Counted from the stretch's first letter, positions 1 through 9,499 are shown. The stretch: DNA of 55,025 nucleotides from Veillonellaceae bacterium (GCA_012523975.1 JAAYSF010000040.1:1-55025), one strand, 5' to 3'. Translations and numbers: made by a program. Notes: generated from the sequence alone by a model not told the origin.

Positions 1-3
1 AAT

Positions 4-654
4 ATGAGCGATAAGATAATATTTGTTCGTAACTATTCTGATTTAAGTACAAACCGTGGTTTTCAATTTGAGTTTTCTTGTGACCGCTGCGGCACAGGTT
101 ATCGGACACAGTTTAAACCTTCGGTTATCGGTACTGTCTCCGGCGTATTAGACGCGGCAGGCAGTTTATTTGGCGGTTTATTTGGCCGGGCAGCCGATAT
201 TGGTGACCGGGTGAGATCTGCTTCTTGGAAAAGGGCCCATGATGAAGCTTTTGAAGAAGCAATTAACGAAATTAAGCCGGAGTTTGCCAAATGTCCGCGT
301 TGTTCAGCTTGGGTGTGCCGGGAAACTTGCTGGAATACGACAAAAGGACTTTGCAAAGGTTGTGCGCCTGATTTGGCAGTAGAAATGTCAGCTGCGCAGG
401 CAAACCGTTCGGTAGAAGAAATATGGGCTCATGCGGCGATGGCTGAGGAAGATAAAAAGCTTAGCCAAGAAAACTGGCGGGAGAACATAAGGGCCAGTTG
501 TCCCAAATGTGAGGCGCCTTTAGCGTCTAAAGCTAAATTTTGTCCGGAATGCGGAGCTAAGATAGAGACAGCAGTTTTTTGTGAAAACTGCGGCGCTAAA
601 ATGGGAAATGGCGCCAAGTTTTGCGGCGAATGCGGAACAAAAAAACAAAGTTAA
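4..654 (+). CDS. multi zinc-ribbon protein
   Basis: A 216-residue soluble protein of unknown specific role. It has a CxxC pair at residues 26-29, a CPRC cluster near residue 97 followed by more cysteines, and two or three zinc-ribbon CxxC pairs in the last 50 residues (CPKC, CPEC, CENC, CGEC), the pattern of a double zinc ribbon. The middle is glycine-rich and then helical and charged. Zinc ribbons of this kind usually serve protein or nucleic-acid contacts, so a scaffold or regulatory role is an inference. The ATG lies three bases from the window start, so its ribosome binding site cannot be seen and an upstream start cannot be excluded. It stands alone. The 238 bases between it and the deacetylase hold no gene I can support. 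Confidence 0.8.
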   Translation: MSDKIIFVRNYSDLSTNRGFQFEFSCDRCGTGYRTQFKPSVIGTVSGVLDAAGSLFGGLFGRAADIGDRVRSASWKRAHDEAFEEAINEIKPEFAKCPRCSAWVCRETCWNTTKGLCKGCAPDLAVEMSAAQANRSVEEIWAHAAMAEEDKKLSQENWRENIRASCPKCEAPLASKAKFCPECGAKIETAVFCENCGAKMGNGAKFCGECGTKKQS

Positions 655-847
655 GTTCTAGGTTTGTTGGCAAAGTCTAACTTCCTAATACGCTGTCGGA
701 AGCCACTTTTCTGCGGCGTGGTACTGGCTGATTCTGCTGTTGCTAAATATCTCCACTTTGTTTGAAGTTACGGATTCTCAACGATAGGGGTAACTCTGCT
801 TAGGTTAGTGTTTACAGAAAAAAGGTCGCTTTTATAAAAATAAGAGA

Positions 848-863
848 GGCTGATGTTTCAGCC
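848..863 (-). terminator. weak terminator hairpin after the deacetylase gene
   Basis: On the minus strand GGCTGA and TCAGCC pair around a 4-base loop, about 30 bases past the deacetylase stop codon. The T-rich tract follows after six bases rather than directly, so the call is tentative. Confidence 0.4.
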
Positions 864-892
864 CCAATGTCAAGATAACGTGCAATGTAAAC

Positions 893-1669
893 TTATTCAA
901 ATCCAGGGATATTAAGTATTTGCGGTATAGTAACGAAGGTATAGCCTCTGGCTTTTAGTTCGTCAATTAAGGTCGGTAATATTGTTACAGTTCCTTCAAG
1001 ATTAGGCCCTTCACCATTATGCTGTAGAATAATGTCGCCATTTTTTACAATTGGGACAACCCTAGCCCTTATAGTCTGTGCATCCAAGCCACGCCAATCT
1101 TCAGTGTCTACAGACCAAAGAATAACGAAGGAACCTTTGTTGTTTGCGACTTCAACTACTTTGGGATTCTGTGCTCCGAATGGCGGGCGAAAAAGCTTGG
1201 GCTTCATTCCCGTAAGCTTGGCGATGGCGCTGGCTCCTTGGTCTATTTCGGCCGCCATTTGATCGGGTGAAACATTATTTAAATTGACATGATGATAGGT
1301 ATGGTTACCGATTACGTGGCCTTCAGCTATCATTCGCTGGCCAATATCCGGGTACTTGTCAAGTTCTCGCCCAATAACAAAAAAGGTAGCTTTTATCTGC
1401 TTATCCCGCAGTATATCCAAAATCCGCGGCGTCCATTTAGACTCAGGGCCATCATCAAAAGTTAAGGCGATAAAGCGTTGTTTGGGATCTCCCATTCTGT
1501 AGAATTTACCCGGCTCCATCGGAACATCGTTTGGGTTAACAGCGGTTGGTCCAGGAACCGGCTCCTGAATGGGGGCTTGCTCTATAGGTTTACGGAATGG
1601 AGACTGGCAGGATGCCAATATTAAAGCGATTAATAAAAGTAAAATAGAAAATAGCGATTTTTTTAACAT
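893..1669 (-). CDS. polysaccharide deacetylase (NodB domain) lipoprotein
   Basis: A carbohydrate esterase family 4 deacetylase of 258 residues, expected to remove N-acetyl groups from peptidoglycan or another cell-envelope polysaccharide outside the cytoplasmic membrane. The N-terminus is a lipoprotein signal with lipobox LASC (Cys21), then a proline-rich linker. The NodB motifs are in order: TFDDGP near residues 70-75 with the metal aspartate, HTYHH (123-127) supplying the two metal histidines, RPPFG (161-165) and DTEDW (188-192). The fifth motif reads LQHN (215-218) where the family usually has L-H-D, so the last position is substituted. A GAGGAGG site six bases before the ATG fixes the start. 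The gene is monocistronic and diverges from the WG-repeat gene. The exact substrate is not visible from sequence. Confidence 0.9.
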   Translation of the reverse strand: MLKKSLFSILLLLIALILASCQSPFRKPIEQAPIQEPVPGPTAVNPNDVPMEPGKFYRMGDPKQRFIALTFDDGPESKWTPRILDILRDKQIKATFFVIGRELDKYPDIGQRMIAEGHVIGNHTYHHVNLNNVSPDQMAAEIDQGASAIAKLTGMKPKLFRPPFGAQNPKVVEVANNKGSFVILWSVDTEDWRGLDAQTIRARVVPIVKNGDIILQHNGEGPNLEGTVTILPTLIDELKARGYTFVTIPQILNIPGFE

Positions 1670-1911
1670 CCAGTTCCTCCTCAGTATTGCTTCTGTTATC
1701 CGAGACCGAGACGCTGTAAGACTCTCCTTCTTGAGTTAGCAGTTAATAGTGTCTAGTACCTCAAAAAGTATGACTAAGCTTCACTTTATTGTGTCCAAGT
1801 TAATTGAATAATTTTAACCAGTTTTTACCGACCTATAACCATTAGGGAATAAAATTTTCTTGCGAGTAATACCTATAGAATTGACGCCACAGAAACGGGT
1901 CGGGGGTGGGA

Positions 1912-3012
1912 GTGTTGCGTGTAAATACGATTGCTAGACTGCTCATAGCTGCCGTATCGGTATTATTGCTTTTTACCTATTACTATAAATTTCATTTCAA
2001 TGAACTGAGCAACTCGGAAGAAATAGAAATAAAAACAGTTAAGTATTGTTTTATTAATCAGTCCGGCTCGATTCATTTCCCGAGGTTTTTTGAATGGGCA
2101 AAAGACTTTCATGATGGAAGAGCACTGGTTATGGTTAATGGGAAATACGGCTATATCGATCGGACAGGTAAATATGCTATTGCGCCTCAGTTTGATCGAG
2201 CGATATGCTTTTCCGGTGGGCTGGCTCCAGTGCAAATTAACGACAAATATGGGTACATCGACCGAGTAGGAAAGATTGTCGTGAGTCCTCGGTTTCAAGC
2301 GGCGAATGAATTTCATGAAGAATTAGCCGTTGTTGCCGAAGACAGATTGTATGGATACATTGATAAAAAAGGCAATATTATGGTTCCGCTGCATTACGAG
2401 TATGCCTGGCCTTTTAGCGAAGGACGGGCAGTTGTTATATCTAAAGGAAAATATGGCTTTATTGATCGGCAAGGTCGATTTATAAATGAGCCCCAGTATG
2501 AATATGCCCGCCCTTTTTCTGAAGGCTTGGCATCGGTAAAATTAAACGGACGGTTTGGATTTGTTAACCGTGATGGTATTATCGCTATTTCTCCTATGTA
2601 TGATTTTGCCTGGGATTTTTCAGAAGGTCTTGCAATAGTCAAAAGTGGTCAAAGATACGGTTATATCGATCGGTCTGGTCAAGTAGCGATAAAACCGCAA
2701 TTCGACTGGTGCTGGTGGTTTAAAGATGGATTAGCCAAAATACGACAAGGGAATAAATGTGGGTTTATTGATAAATCCGGGCAAGTTGTGATTCCGCCGA
2801 AGTATGATTGGGCCTGGGATTTTTCAGAAGGGTTAGCGAGAGTTCAAATAGCCAATAAAATTGGGTATATTGATCGGTCAGGGCGAATGGCCATTGAACC
2901 GAAGTATGACTGGGCGTGGGATTTTAATGAAGGCCTAGCGGCTGTTAGTGTCAACGCAGAATCATTAAAGCCTGACAAAGATGGTGGTAAAAAAGAATAT
3001 ATGGCTTATTAA
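1912..3012 (+). CDS. WG-repeat protein with N-terminal membrane anchor
   Basis: Begins with one hydrophobic segment (about residues 8-25) and continues with eight consecutive copies, about 34 residues each, of the WG (KWG) repeat, recognisable as Y-G-[YF]-I-D-x-x-G followed by P-x-[YF]-[DE] and FSEGLA. Such repeats build a beta-rich extracytoplasmic domain; the function is unknown in most bacteria. The start is uncertain: a GGGGGTGG sequence precedes GTG at 1912 and TTG at 1915, and either fits. A further in-frame GTG at 1906 sits inside the presumed ribosome binding site. A clear terminator follows. The repeats are diverged enough at DNA level that recent expansion is unlikely. Confidence 0.85.
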   Translation: MLRVNTIARLLIAAVSVLLLFTYYYKFHFNELSNSEEIEIKTVKYCFINQSGSIHFPRFFEWAKDFHDGRALVMVNGKYGYIDRTGKYAIAPQFDRAICFSGGLAPVQINDKYGYIDRVGKIVVSPRFQAANEFHEELAVVAEDRLYGYIDKKGNIMVPLHYEYAWPFSEGRAVVISKGKYGFIDRQGRFINEPQYEYARPFSEGLASVKLNGRFGFVNRDGIIAISPMYDFAWDFSEGLAIVKSGQRYGYIDRSGQVAIKPQFDWCWWFKDGLAKIRQGNKCGFIDKSGQVVIPPKYDWAWDFSEGLARVQIANKIGYIDRSGRMAIEPKYDWAWDFNEGLAAVSVNAESLKPDKDGGKKEYMAY

Positions 3013-3060
3013 CCGGCAAATGTACTAGGTTAGCAATGCTAAGCCTCCTAATAAATAAAT

Positions 3061-3085
3061 CGAACCTGTTATTAGGCAGGTTCGT
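3061..3085 (+). terminator. rho-independent terminator after the WG-repeat gene
   Basis: An 8-bp stem CGAACCTG/CAGGTTCG with an 8-base loop, followed by a T-rich tract to about 3096. It separates the WG-repeat gene from the mmd operon. Confidence 0.8.
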
Positions 3086-3253
3086 TTGCTTTTTTAGCTA
3101 GAATTTATGTTAATAGTAAAAATTTACAGTTTGCAAAAAGATAAGAGTAATATGCCGGATATCGTGAGAATAACTTAAATTAACTAGATAGTTCAAAGAT
3201 GGAATCCGTGCGAGATACAGTCTAAGCAAATTTTATTAGGAGGTGTGAGTTTC

Positions 3254-4783
3254 TTGTCTGCAACGCTTAGTAAAATAAAAGATCTACATGCCCGTACGGC
3301 AAAAGTTATGGCTGCTGGCGGTGAAAAGCGGGTAGAGAAGCAGCATGCCGCAGGGAAAATGACTGCTCGGGAACGAATCGAAGTCCTGCTGGATGCGGGT
3401 ACGTTTGTTGAGCTGGACAGCTTTGTAACACATCGTTGTACTAACTTTAATATGGATAAAGAAGAAGCGCCCGGGGAAGGGGTTATAACCGGGTGGGGAA
3501 CGGTTGATGGCCGGCTGGTATATGTATTTTCTCAAGATTTTACGGTGCTAGGTGGGTCACTAGGTGAAATGCATGCCGCCAAAATCTGCAAAGTTCTGGA
3601 CATGGCTATGAAAACCGGTGCGCCGATCATTGGTATAAATGATTCTGGCGGTGCCCGTATCCAAGAGGGGGTTGACGCCTTAGCCGGATACGGGAAGATT
3701 TTTTACCGCAATACTTTAGCTTCGGGTGTTATTCCGCAAATTTCAGTTATAATGGGCCCCTGCGCCGGGGGAGCGGTGTATTCGCCAGCTTTGACTGATT
3801 TTGTATACATGATTAAGTATACAAGTCAAATGTTTATAACCGGACCCCAAGTAATTAAAGCGGTTACCGGTGAAGAGGTTAGCTCTGAACAATTGGGCGG
3901 GGCGATGACCCATAATAGCGTATCAGGCGTAGCCCATTTTATTGCAGAAGATGATGCGGAATGTCTGGCTCAGATCCGCCGGCTGCTCAGTTTTATCCCC
4001 AGTAACAATTTGGAAACTGCTCCTGCTATCGACTCAGATGATGACCCTGAGCGAGTCGTAGATGAACTTAATACTATTATTCCTGATAATTCAAACCAAT
4101 CTTATGATATGAAAGAATTGATCATTAAAATTATCGATAATGAGGATTTTTACGAAGTACAACCCTTCTACGCAGAAAACATAATTACTGGATTTGCCCG
4201 TATGAGCGGACGTACCGTTGGTATTATTGCTAATCAGCCAAAAGCAATGGCCGGATGTCTGGATATTAATGCGTCAGATAAAGCAGCCCGTTTTATCAGA
4301 TTTTGTGATGCATTCAACATTCCCTTGCTCAACATCGTCGATGTACCAGGATTCTTGCCGGGAACCAGTCAGGAGTACGGAGGAATTATCCGCCATGGAG
4401 CTAAGATGCTCTATGCTTATTCGGAGGCTGCCGTCCCTAAGGTGACTTTAGTTGTTCGTAAGGCCTACGGTGGCTCATATTTGGCAATGTGCTCCCGCGA
4501 CCTTGGCGCCGATCAGGTTATAGCCTGGCCTACAGCCGAAATTGCTGTCATGGGTCCGGCCGGAGCTGCAAACATCATATTCAAAAAGGCAGTCGATATT
4601 GAGGCCAAGACTGAGGAATATATTAACAATTTTGCTACTCCGTATCAAGCCGCCAAACGGGGATTTGTGGATATGGTCATTGAGCCTAGTCAAACGCGCC
4701 CGGTTTTAATTAATGCATTTAATATGCTGGAATCAAAACGCGAGGCTAGACCGGCTAAGCGCCATGGGAATATGCCCTTATAA
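3254..4783 (+). CDS. mmdA: methylmalonyl-CoA decarboxylase alpha subunit (carboxyltransferase)
   Basis: The carboxyltransferase subunit of the membrane-bound sodium-pumping decarboxylase. It moves the carboxyl group of (S)-methylmalonyl-CoA to biotin on MmdC, giving propionyl-CoA. The protein of about 509 residues is a crotonase-fold acyl-CoA carboxyltransferase of PccB type, with [38 protein letters not shown] and, in the C-terminal half, [12 protein letters not shown] and [10 protein letters not shown]. These are the acyl-CoA and biotin-binding oxyanion-hole regions of the family. AGGAGG at 3238-3243 is ten bases before TTG 3254; the in-frame GTG at 3245 lies against that site, so the TTG start is preferred. 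It is first in a four-gene operon. Assignment to methylmalonyl-CoA rather than glutaconyl-CoA rests on the short uninterrupted alpha subunit and the mmdDCB order. Confidence 0.93.
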   Translation: MSATLSKIKDLHARTAKVMAAGGEKRVEKQHAAGKMTARERIEVLLDAGTFVELDSFVTHRCTNFNMDKEEAPGEGVITGWGTVDGRLVYVFSQDFTVLGGSLGEMHAAKICKVLDMAMKTGAPIIGINDSGGARIQEGVDALAGYGKIFYRNTLASGVIPQISVIMGPCAGGAVYSPALTDFVYMIKYTSQMFITGPQVIKAVTGEEVSSEQLGGAMTHNSVSGVAHFIAEDDAECLAQIRRLLSFIPSNNLETAPAIDSDDDPERVVDELNTIIPDNSNQSYDMKELIIKIIDNEDFYEVQPFYAENIITGFARMSGRTVGIIANQPKAMAGCLDINASDKAARFIRFCDAFNIPLLNIVDVPGFLPGTSQEYGGIIRHGAKMLYAYSEAAVPKVTLVVRKAYGGSYLAMCSRDLGADQVIAWPTAEIAVMGPAGAANIIFKKAVDIEAKTEEYINNFATPYQAAKRGFVDMVIEPSQTRPVLINAFNMLESKREARPAKRHGNMPL

Positions 4784-4816
4784 AAAGAGAAGTCAAAGCG
4801 GAGTGAGGTGAATCTT

Positions 4817-5182
4817 ATGGGGCAACCGTTAACTACTGATCCGATTATAATATCAGTTATCAATATAACAGTAGTCTTTGCAGTGCTTTATGGGCTGAGT
4901 TTAATAATCCGGCTGATTCAGTATATTGATCCTACTAGGAAAAAACAGAATCAGGATGAAACTGCTATTCAGGCAGCATTGGAAGAAAAAACTGAACCAG
5001 AAGAAGACCAAGCACAGCCACAAGCCCAAGAAAAACTTGATGAATTAATTATAGTTTTTACGGCAGCTTTAGCGGCCTATAGTCAAAGTGAAGTGCGGAT
5101 CGTATCAATACGTCCTATTAGCGGCAGTAATTGGTCGCAAACCGCTCGGATGGAAGCGATAAGCGGGCGTGCCCGTATGTAA
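4817..5182 (+). CDS. mmdD: methylmalonyl-CoA decarboxylase delta subunit (OadG family)
   Basis: A 121-residue protein with one N-terminal membrane helix (about residues 12-33), then an acidic, glutamine-rich linker and a short C-terminal domain. This is the layout of OadG/MmdD subunits, which hold the carboxyltransferase and biotin carrier onto the membrane pump subunit. The start is ATG 4817, six bases after GAGGTG; the in-frame GTG at 4808 lies within that binding site. It is 33 bases from mmdA and 35 bases before mmdC. Sequence conservation in this family is low, so the call rests mainly on topology and operon position. Confidence 0.85.
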   Translation: MGQPLTTDPIIISVINITVVFAVLYGLSLIIRLIQYIDPTRKKQNQDETAIQAALEEKTEPEEDQAQPQAQEKLDELIIVFTAALAAYSQSEVRIVSIRPISGSNWSQTARMEAISGRARM

Positions 5183-5217
5183 TAATGTTTAAATTTATGA
5201 TGTGGGAGGTCAAAAAA

Positions 5218-5586
5218 GTGAAGAAATTTATAATTACGTATAAAGGACAGAAATATGAATTAGAGGTTGAAGAAGTTACTGGTAACAGTCCAGTGCAAAA
5301 AGCAGCTGCGGCAGCCCCGGTACCAGCGCCAACTTCAGCTCCCAAGCAAAGTCAACCAGCTGTATCTACAGGGGAGGGAGCAGTAAAGGCTCCCATGCCG
5401 GGAAAAATTTTAGATATCCTTGTTAAACCCGGTGATTCCGTTAAGCAGGGTGCTACTATGCTAATCCTAGAGGCCATGAAGATGAAGAACGAAATTGTGG
5501 CGCCTCACGATGCTAAGATATCTGAGGTGCGTGTAGCTTCAGGTGCGACTGTATCGACCGGCGATGTTCTTCTAATCCTTGGCTAA
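5218..5586 (+). CDS. mmdC: methylmalonyl-CoA decarboxylase gamma subunit (biotin carrier)
   Basis: The biotin carrier protein that shuttles the carboxyl group from MmdA to MmdB. It has a short N-terminal part, an alanine/proline-rich flexible linker (about residues 29-50), and a biotinyl domain with the motif EAMKM, in which Lys88 is the expected biotinylation site 34 residues from the C-terminus. The start is GTG 5218, seven bases after GGGAGGT. A longer reading frame opening at 5131 would overlap mmdD by 52 bases and adds no family-like sequence, so it is rejected. The partner beta subunit follows 43 bases on. Confidence 0.93.
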   Translation: MKKFIITYKGQKYELEVEEVTGNSPVQKAAAAAPVPAPTSAPKQSQPAVSTGEGAVKAPMPGKILDILVKPGDSVKQGATMLILEAMKMKNEIVAPHDAKISEVRVASGATVSTGDVLLILG

Positions 5587-5629
5587 TATATAAATTGGCT
5601 TTGCAAATAAAATCGGAAGGAGAAAATAA

Positions 5630-6751
5630 ATGGACGCATTTATTGCTTCCCTTCAGGCTGTATGGTTTGACAGTGGATTCAGCGCCTTTACATTAGGCAA
5701 TGCTATTATGATTGCTGTCGGCTTGATTTTACTGTATCTGGCCTTTGCCAAAGGTTTTGAGCCGTTATTGCTAGGGCCGATTGCCTTTGGGTGCATTTTG
5801 GCCAATTTCCCTAGAACTGGCTTTGAGGAAGATCCTGGTTTAATGCAAGTAATAGGATGGGGGATTAAAAATGAGGTCTTTCCGCCACTCATTTTTCTAG
5901 GGATTGGTGCCATGACGGATTTTGGTCCGCTTATTGCCAGGCCGTCAACCCTGCTGTTGGGGGCCGCCGCTCAAGTCGGTGTTTTTATATCTTTAGTTGG
6001 TGCTATGATGCTTGGCTTTAGCGTCCAAGAGGCTGCCTCAATCGGAATTATTGGGGGCGCGGACGGGCCAACGGCCATCTACCTGACGATTAAGCTTGCA
6101 CCGCATCTGCTTGGGGCAATAGCCGTAGCAGCCTATTCCTATATGTCGCTCGTGCCGCTTATTCAGCCGCCGATAATGAAACTGCTGACAACTAAGAAAG
6201 AACGTGAAATTGTTATGGACCAATTGCGGCCGGTATCCAAATTTGAAAAAATTGCCTTCCCAATTGTTACTACTATAGTAGTTAGTCTGTTGCTTCCGCC
6301 AATTGCTTCGCTGATGGGCATGCTGATGCTGGGCAATCTATTACGTGAATCCGGAGTAACCGACCGTCTTTCAGATACTGCCCAGAACTCTTTGATTAAT
6401 ATTGTTACAATTTTCTTGGCAACGGGCACCGGTCTTACCATGAAAGCTGAAAACTTTCTCACTTACGAGACAATTTTAATCATTTGTCTGGGGTTAATAG
6501 CCTTTGCCGGCGGTACAGCCGGAGGTGTTTTATTTGCTAAAATTATGAATTACTTTAACGGCGGGAAGATTAATCCGCTGATTGGCTCTGCCGGTGTATC
6601 AGCTGTTCCGATGGCTGCCAGAGTAAGCCAAGTGGTCGGTCAGCAAGCCAACCCCAGCAATTTCCTGCTTATGCATGCCATGGGTCCGAACGTAGCAGGT
6701 GTTATCGGTACGGCTGTTGCCGCCGGGACAATGCTGGCTATGCTGAAATAG
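5630..6751 (+). CDS. mmdB: methylmalonyl-CoA decarboxylase beta subunit (Na+ pump)
   Basis: An integral membrane protein of 373 residues and about nine to eleven helices that decarboxylates carboxybiotin and couples this to sodium export (OadB/MmdB/GcdB family). The strongly conserved region [17 protein letters not shown] followed by [16 protein letters not shown] is present near residues 140-185, as is the C-terminal [14 protein letters not shown] and [18 protein letters not shown] precedes the ATG. This is the last gene of the mmd operon; no epsilon subunit gene and no methylmalonyl-CoA mutase or epimerase gene lies next to it in this window. Confidence 0.94.
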   Translation: MDAFIASLQAVWFDSGFSAFTLGNAIMIAVGLILLYLAFAKGFEPLLLGPIAFGCILANFPRTGFEEDPGLMQVIGWGIKNEVFPPLIFLGIGAMTDFGPLIARPSTLLLGAAAQVGVFISLVGAMMLGFSVQEAASIGIIGGADGPTAIYLTIKLAPHLLGAIAVAAYSYMSLVPLIQPPIMKLLTTKKEREIVMDQLRPVSKFEKIAFPIVTTIVVSLLLPPIASLMGMLMLGNLLRESGVTDRLSDTAQNSLINIVTIFLATGTGLTMKAENFLTYETILIICLGLIAFAGGTAGGVLFAKIMNYFNGGKINPLIGSAGVSAVPMAARVSQVVGQQANPSNFLLMHAMGPNVAGVIGTAVAAGTMLAMLK

Positions 6752-6788
6752 CGGTACCTATTTGTATTTGTAATAAGGGGAAAGTCAG

Positions 6789-7271
6789 ATGGAAATATAT
6801 CGTGAAGACTCACAGTATAATAACAGCAAATTAGTATGGCTATGGCTAGCGGTTCTTGTGCTTTCCGTGTGGTTGTGTAAAGAGGTGGATTCGATACTGG
6901 CCGGCAGGTTTAGCTTTACCGGAAGTGCGTATATTGTGCTTTTTAGCGGCTTGCTGGCCTGGCGTTATGCCGTCCGCTATACCTATAGTTTGACTAAGGA
7001 TCAAATTATAATTAAAAGTCACTTCCTTTGGTTTACGCGGACTTTTATAGTAGATTTGGATTTGGTAGAAAGTTGCTCTAGTCAATATGTTAAATCGAAG
7101 TTTAGGCGTTGCGGAATAAAGCGCTATGTTCATCGCTATTCTTCCGGCGATGCTAATCCTACGCGAATTATTCTCTTTAATCGCAAAGGAGAGCGGCAAG
7201 CTCTGCTCATAAAGGTAGGGGATAATTTTTTAGATGAACTTAGTGATTTAATTCCGATAAAATGTCAATAA
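6789..7271 (+). CDS. small membrane protein with a PH-like cytoplasmic domain
   Basis: A 160-residue protein with two N-terminal hydrophobic segments (about residues 15-30 and 42-60), then a domain of alternating beta strands beginning Y-S-L-T-K-D-Q-I-I-I-K, the look of a bacterial PH (bPH) domain. No catalytic motif is visible and I do not recognise a named family. AAGGGGAAAG precedes the ATG. It follows mmdB by 37 bases, so some read-through from the mmd operon is possible, but a functional link is not shown. Confidence 0.7.
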   Translation: MEIYREDSQYNNSKLVWLWLAVLVLSVWLCKEVDSILAGRFSFTGSAYIVLFSGLLAWRYAVRYTYSLTKDQIIIKSHFLWFTRTFIVDLDLVESCSSQYVKSKFRRCGIKRYVHRYSSGDANPTRIILFNRKGERQALLIKVGDNFLDELSDLIPIKCQ

Positions 7272-7413
7272 AATTACAAAGAAAGTCTTGCGTTTTTTAT
7301 ATGGCATTCTGTATTGCGGCTAAGTAGGGGATGCAATTAATATTGTGGAGGTTTGGATAATATATATCACGAATGTTAATAACTAAAGAATTAGTATAGC
7401 AGGAAGTGATATT

Positions 7414-7767
7414 GTGGGAAGAAAGGTATTATTTACTGAAGAAGCACTTATTCTAAAGCTAACAGGAGCACTAAGCCTGTTTGCGCTCAAAAAAGAAATA
7501 CGAATCCCTTATAAAGCTATCGAAGATGCTTTTGTCGGTTATTTCAAAGCTCCGATGTGGATGCTCAAGATGCCTGGGACTGCGATACCTCTTCTCAATA
7601 TTTACGAAGGAACTTTTAGATATAGAAAGGAATGGTACTTCCTGTCCTATGAACATAAAGTACCGCTAGTAAATTTAGAATTGGATGGATCTCAGAAATA
7701 CAAGCACATTATCTTTGAAATGCAAAATCCGCAGGAAATTTTGGATGAACTAAGCAAAAGACTCTAG
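7414..7767 (+). CDS. hypothetical protein, possible PH-like fold
   Basis: A soluble 117-residue protein. The start L-F-T-E-E-A-L-I-L-K-L-T-G followed by strands and a C-terminal helix (QEILDELSKRL) resembles a single bacterial PH-like domain, but I do not recognise a specific family. The start is GTG, preceded by AGGAAG. It is 30 bases upstream of the metallo-beta-lactamase-fold gene and probably cotranscribed with it. No signal peptide or membrane segment. Confidence 0.65.
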   Translation: MGRKVLFTEEALILKLTGALSLFALKKEIRIPYKAIEDAFVGYFKAPMWMLKMPGTAIPLLNIYEGTFRYRKEWYFLSYEHKVPLVNLELDGSQKYKHIIFEMQNPQEILDELSKRL

Positions 7768-7797
7768 AAAGAGCTTGGGCCAAGAGGAGGTTGTATT

Positions 7798-8580
7798 GTG
7801 CGCGTCATACCTTTAGGAGTGGGCGGGGCTTTTACTGACAAGTTTTATCATACTAATTACATTGTAGAGATTCCCGGCTTCCGGTTGCTGATTGATGCAG
7901 GTACCACCTTAAGATATAGCTTATCAGCGGCAGGATATACCGCAAAAGATATAGATGCAGTTGCAATAACTCACTTTCATTCTGATCATGTTGGGGGACT
8001 GGAGGAATTTGCGCAGCGCTGCAAATTTATGTACAAGCATAGGCCGACAGTTTATGCTATGCCAGATCAGATTCCGCTCCTAACTAGCCTATTTGCGCTG
8101 CACGGAGCTAAGCCTGAGGATTATCTTAAACTATCTGTAAGCGACAGCACAATAATATTAAAAAGCAGTAACGATGTTCAATATCAGCTAGAGTACTATT
8201 CTACTGTCGGCCTGCATGCTGGAGTAACCAGCAACTATATGATAGGGATTCGGTGGGTAGCCAGAGACAAGCCAAGGCGTATTGTGTTTACAGGGGACAT
8301 CGGAACGATTGAAAAATCTGCGTTAGGCCGTCTGGTTGGCGACTCGGAAACGGCAGCGGTCTTTCATGACTGCCATACCGGTGCTGCTCCAACTTTTGCG
8401 CACCCAACTATGGAGCAAATCATTAACTTCTATCCTGCTGAACAACTCAAAAAAATTTACTGCATCCATTATGGTGATAATATTGCCGATTGTGCAGAAC
8501 AGATTAAAGCAGTCGGATTAAAAATCGCTATGCAGGGGGAATCTATCGATTTCTACGCTCTATTTAATCGGCACGTTTAG
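7798..8580 (+). CDS. metallo-beta-lactamase-fold metal-dependent hydrolase
   Basis: A 260-residue cytoplasmic hydrolase. The metal-binding signature is HFHSDH at residues 59-64, with FTGDIG supplying the bridging aspartate, FHDCH providing a further histidine, and IHYGD near the C-terminus as the last ligand region. This is closest in look to the RNase Z/phosphodiesterase-like MBL group rather than to beta-lactamases; the substrate cannot be read from sequence. The GTG start follows AGAGGAGG. It probably shares a transcript with the 117-residue gene before it. Confidence 0.85.
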   Translation: MRVIPLGVGGAFTDKFYHTNYIVEIPGFRLLIDAGTTLRYSLSAAGYTAKDIDAVAITHFHSDHVGGLEEFAQRCKFMYKHRPTVYAMPDQIPLLTSLFALHGAKPEDYLKLSVSDSTIILKSSNDVQYQLEYYSTVGLHAGVTSNYMIGIRWVARDKPRRIVFTGDIGTIEKSALGRLVGDSETAAVFHDCHTGAAPTFAHPTMEQIINFYPAEQLKKIYCIHYGDNIADCAEQIKAVGLKIAMQGESIDFYALFNRHV

Positions 8581-8590
8581 CTCAACTTTT

Positions 8591-8750
8591 ATGGGCGGTT
8601 TGGCTGTGTTTACATTTGGCTTTTTTGGCAGTCATTCGGTCGCCAGCGGCTAGGTCGGTAAGTGCTGGCCTGGTGTCCTTCTTATTGTTGGGGTAATTCT
8701 GGAGGTGCTTTATTCCTTACCAAGACTATCTCGGTTTCTAATCTAGACGT
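8591..8750 (+). pseudogene. remnant of an MFS transporter gene
   Basis: Reading from the ATG at 8591 gives about 20 residues, including FTFGFFGSHSVAS, typical of a late helix of YnfM/CynX-like MFS permeases, then an in-frame TAG where the family has a tryptophan, then G-K and frame-shifted hydrophobic sequence. The rest of the gene is absent. This explains the otherwise gene-free 290 bases before the FMN reductase. The family call is from memory of the motif and is tentative. Confidence 0.4.
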
Positions 8751-8871
8751 ATTTAGTCGAGCTCGTCAATAAACGAGATAAAATAGTTTGTTTTTTGGGC
8801 AGGAATTGTAAAAATATTCTTGAAATAAACAGTGAAAAACTTAAATAGCGAGCACGTAAGGAGGGTTAGAT

Positions 8872-9435
8872 ATGACTAGAGTTGGAGTTCTTGTAGGGAG
8901 TCTTCGTAAAGGATCATTCAGCAGGCAGATCGCAAAGGCGTTAATGGCATTGGCACCTTCAACTTTAGATATGAAAGAAGTCGAACTAGAGCAGCTTTCA
9001 ATTTACAATCAGGATTTCGATGATGAAGTCAACCCGCCTGTGGCATGGACTGATTTTCGCGAGCGTATGAAGGAATTTGACGCGGTTCTTTTCGTAACAC
9101 CGGAATACAACCGATCAGTTCCCGCGGTACTTAAGAATGCCCTTGATATAGGTTCAAGACCATATGGTAAAAGTATATGGGATGGAAAACCCGGTGCAGT
9201 TGTAAGTGTATCTCCAGGTGGGTTAAGCGGCTTTGGCGCTAATCACCACTTACGACAAGCGCTTGTCTGTTTAAACGTTCCCACAATGCAGCAGCCCGAG
9301 GCATATATTGGAAATGCTGCAGCGCTATTTGACGCTAATGGAAATATTGTTAATGAGGGCACCCGCGAATTTCTGTATAATTTCATAGCAGCGTATGCTG
9401 CTTGGATCGAGACCAATGCTCTTAAGAAGCCCTAA
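8872..9435 (+). CDS. NAD(P)H-dependent FMN reductase
   Basis: A flavodoxin-like reductase of 187 residues (NADPH-dependent FMN reductase family, as in ChrR/YieF and azobenzene reductases). The FMN phosphate loop is GSLRKGSFSR at residues 9-18, and PEYNRSVPAVLKNALD in the middle is the family signature that binds the isoalloxazine ring and supports the tetramer. It probably reduces quinones, azo compounds or metal oxyanions; the true substrate is unknown. AAGGAGGG lies seven bases before the ATG and a terminator follows, so the gene is monocistronic. Confidence 0.92.
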   Translation: MTRVGVLVGSLRKGSFSRQIAKALMALAPSTLDMKEVELEQLSIYNQDFDDEVNPPVAWTDFRERMKEFDAVLFVTPEYNRSVPAVLKNALDIGSRPYGKSIWDGKPGAVVSVSPGGLSGFGANHHLRQALVCLNVPTMQQPEAYIGNAAALFDANGNIVNEGTREFLYNFIAAYAAWIETNALKKP

Positions 9436-9475
9436 GTTATGCCAGCCAAGATTATAAAAAAATGAATTGATTTAT

Positions 9476-9499
9476 AAACCCGCAAATTAGCGGGTTTTT
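9476..9499 (+). terminator. rho-independent terminator after the FMN reductase
   Basis: AAACCCGC pairs with GCGGGTTT around a 6-base loop and runs into five T residues. Confidence 0.88.

Noticed and set aside
5131-5217. Longer N-terminus for mmdC
   Set aside because: It would overlap mmdD by 52 bases and adds no family-like residues; a good ribosome binding site precedes GTG 5218.
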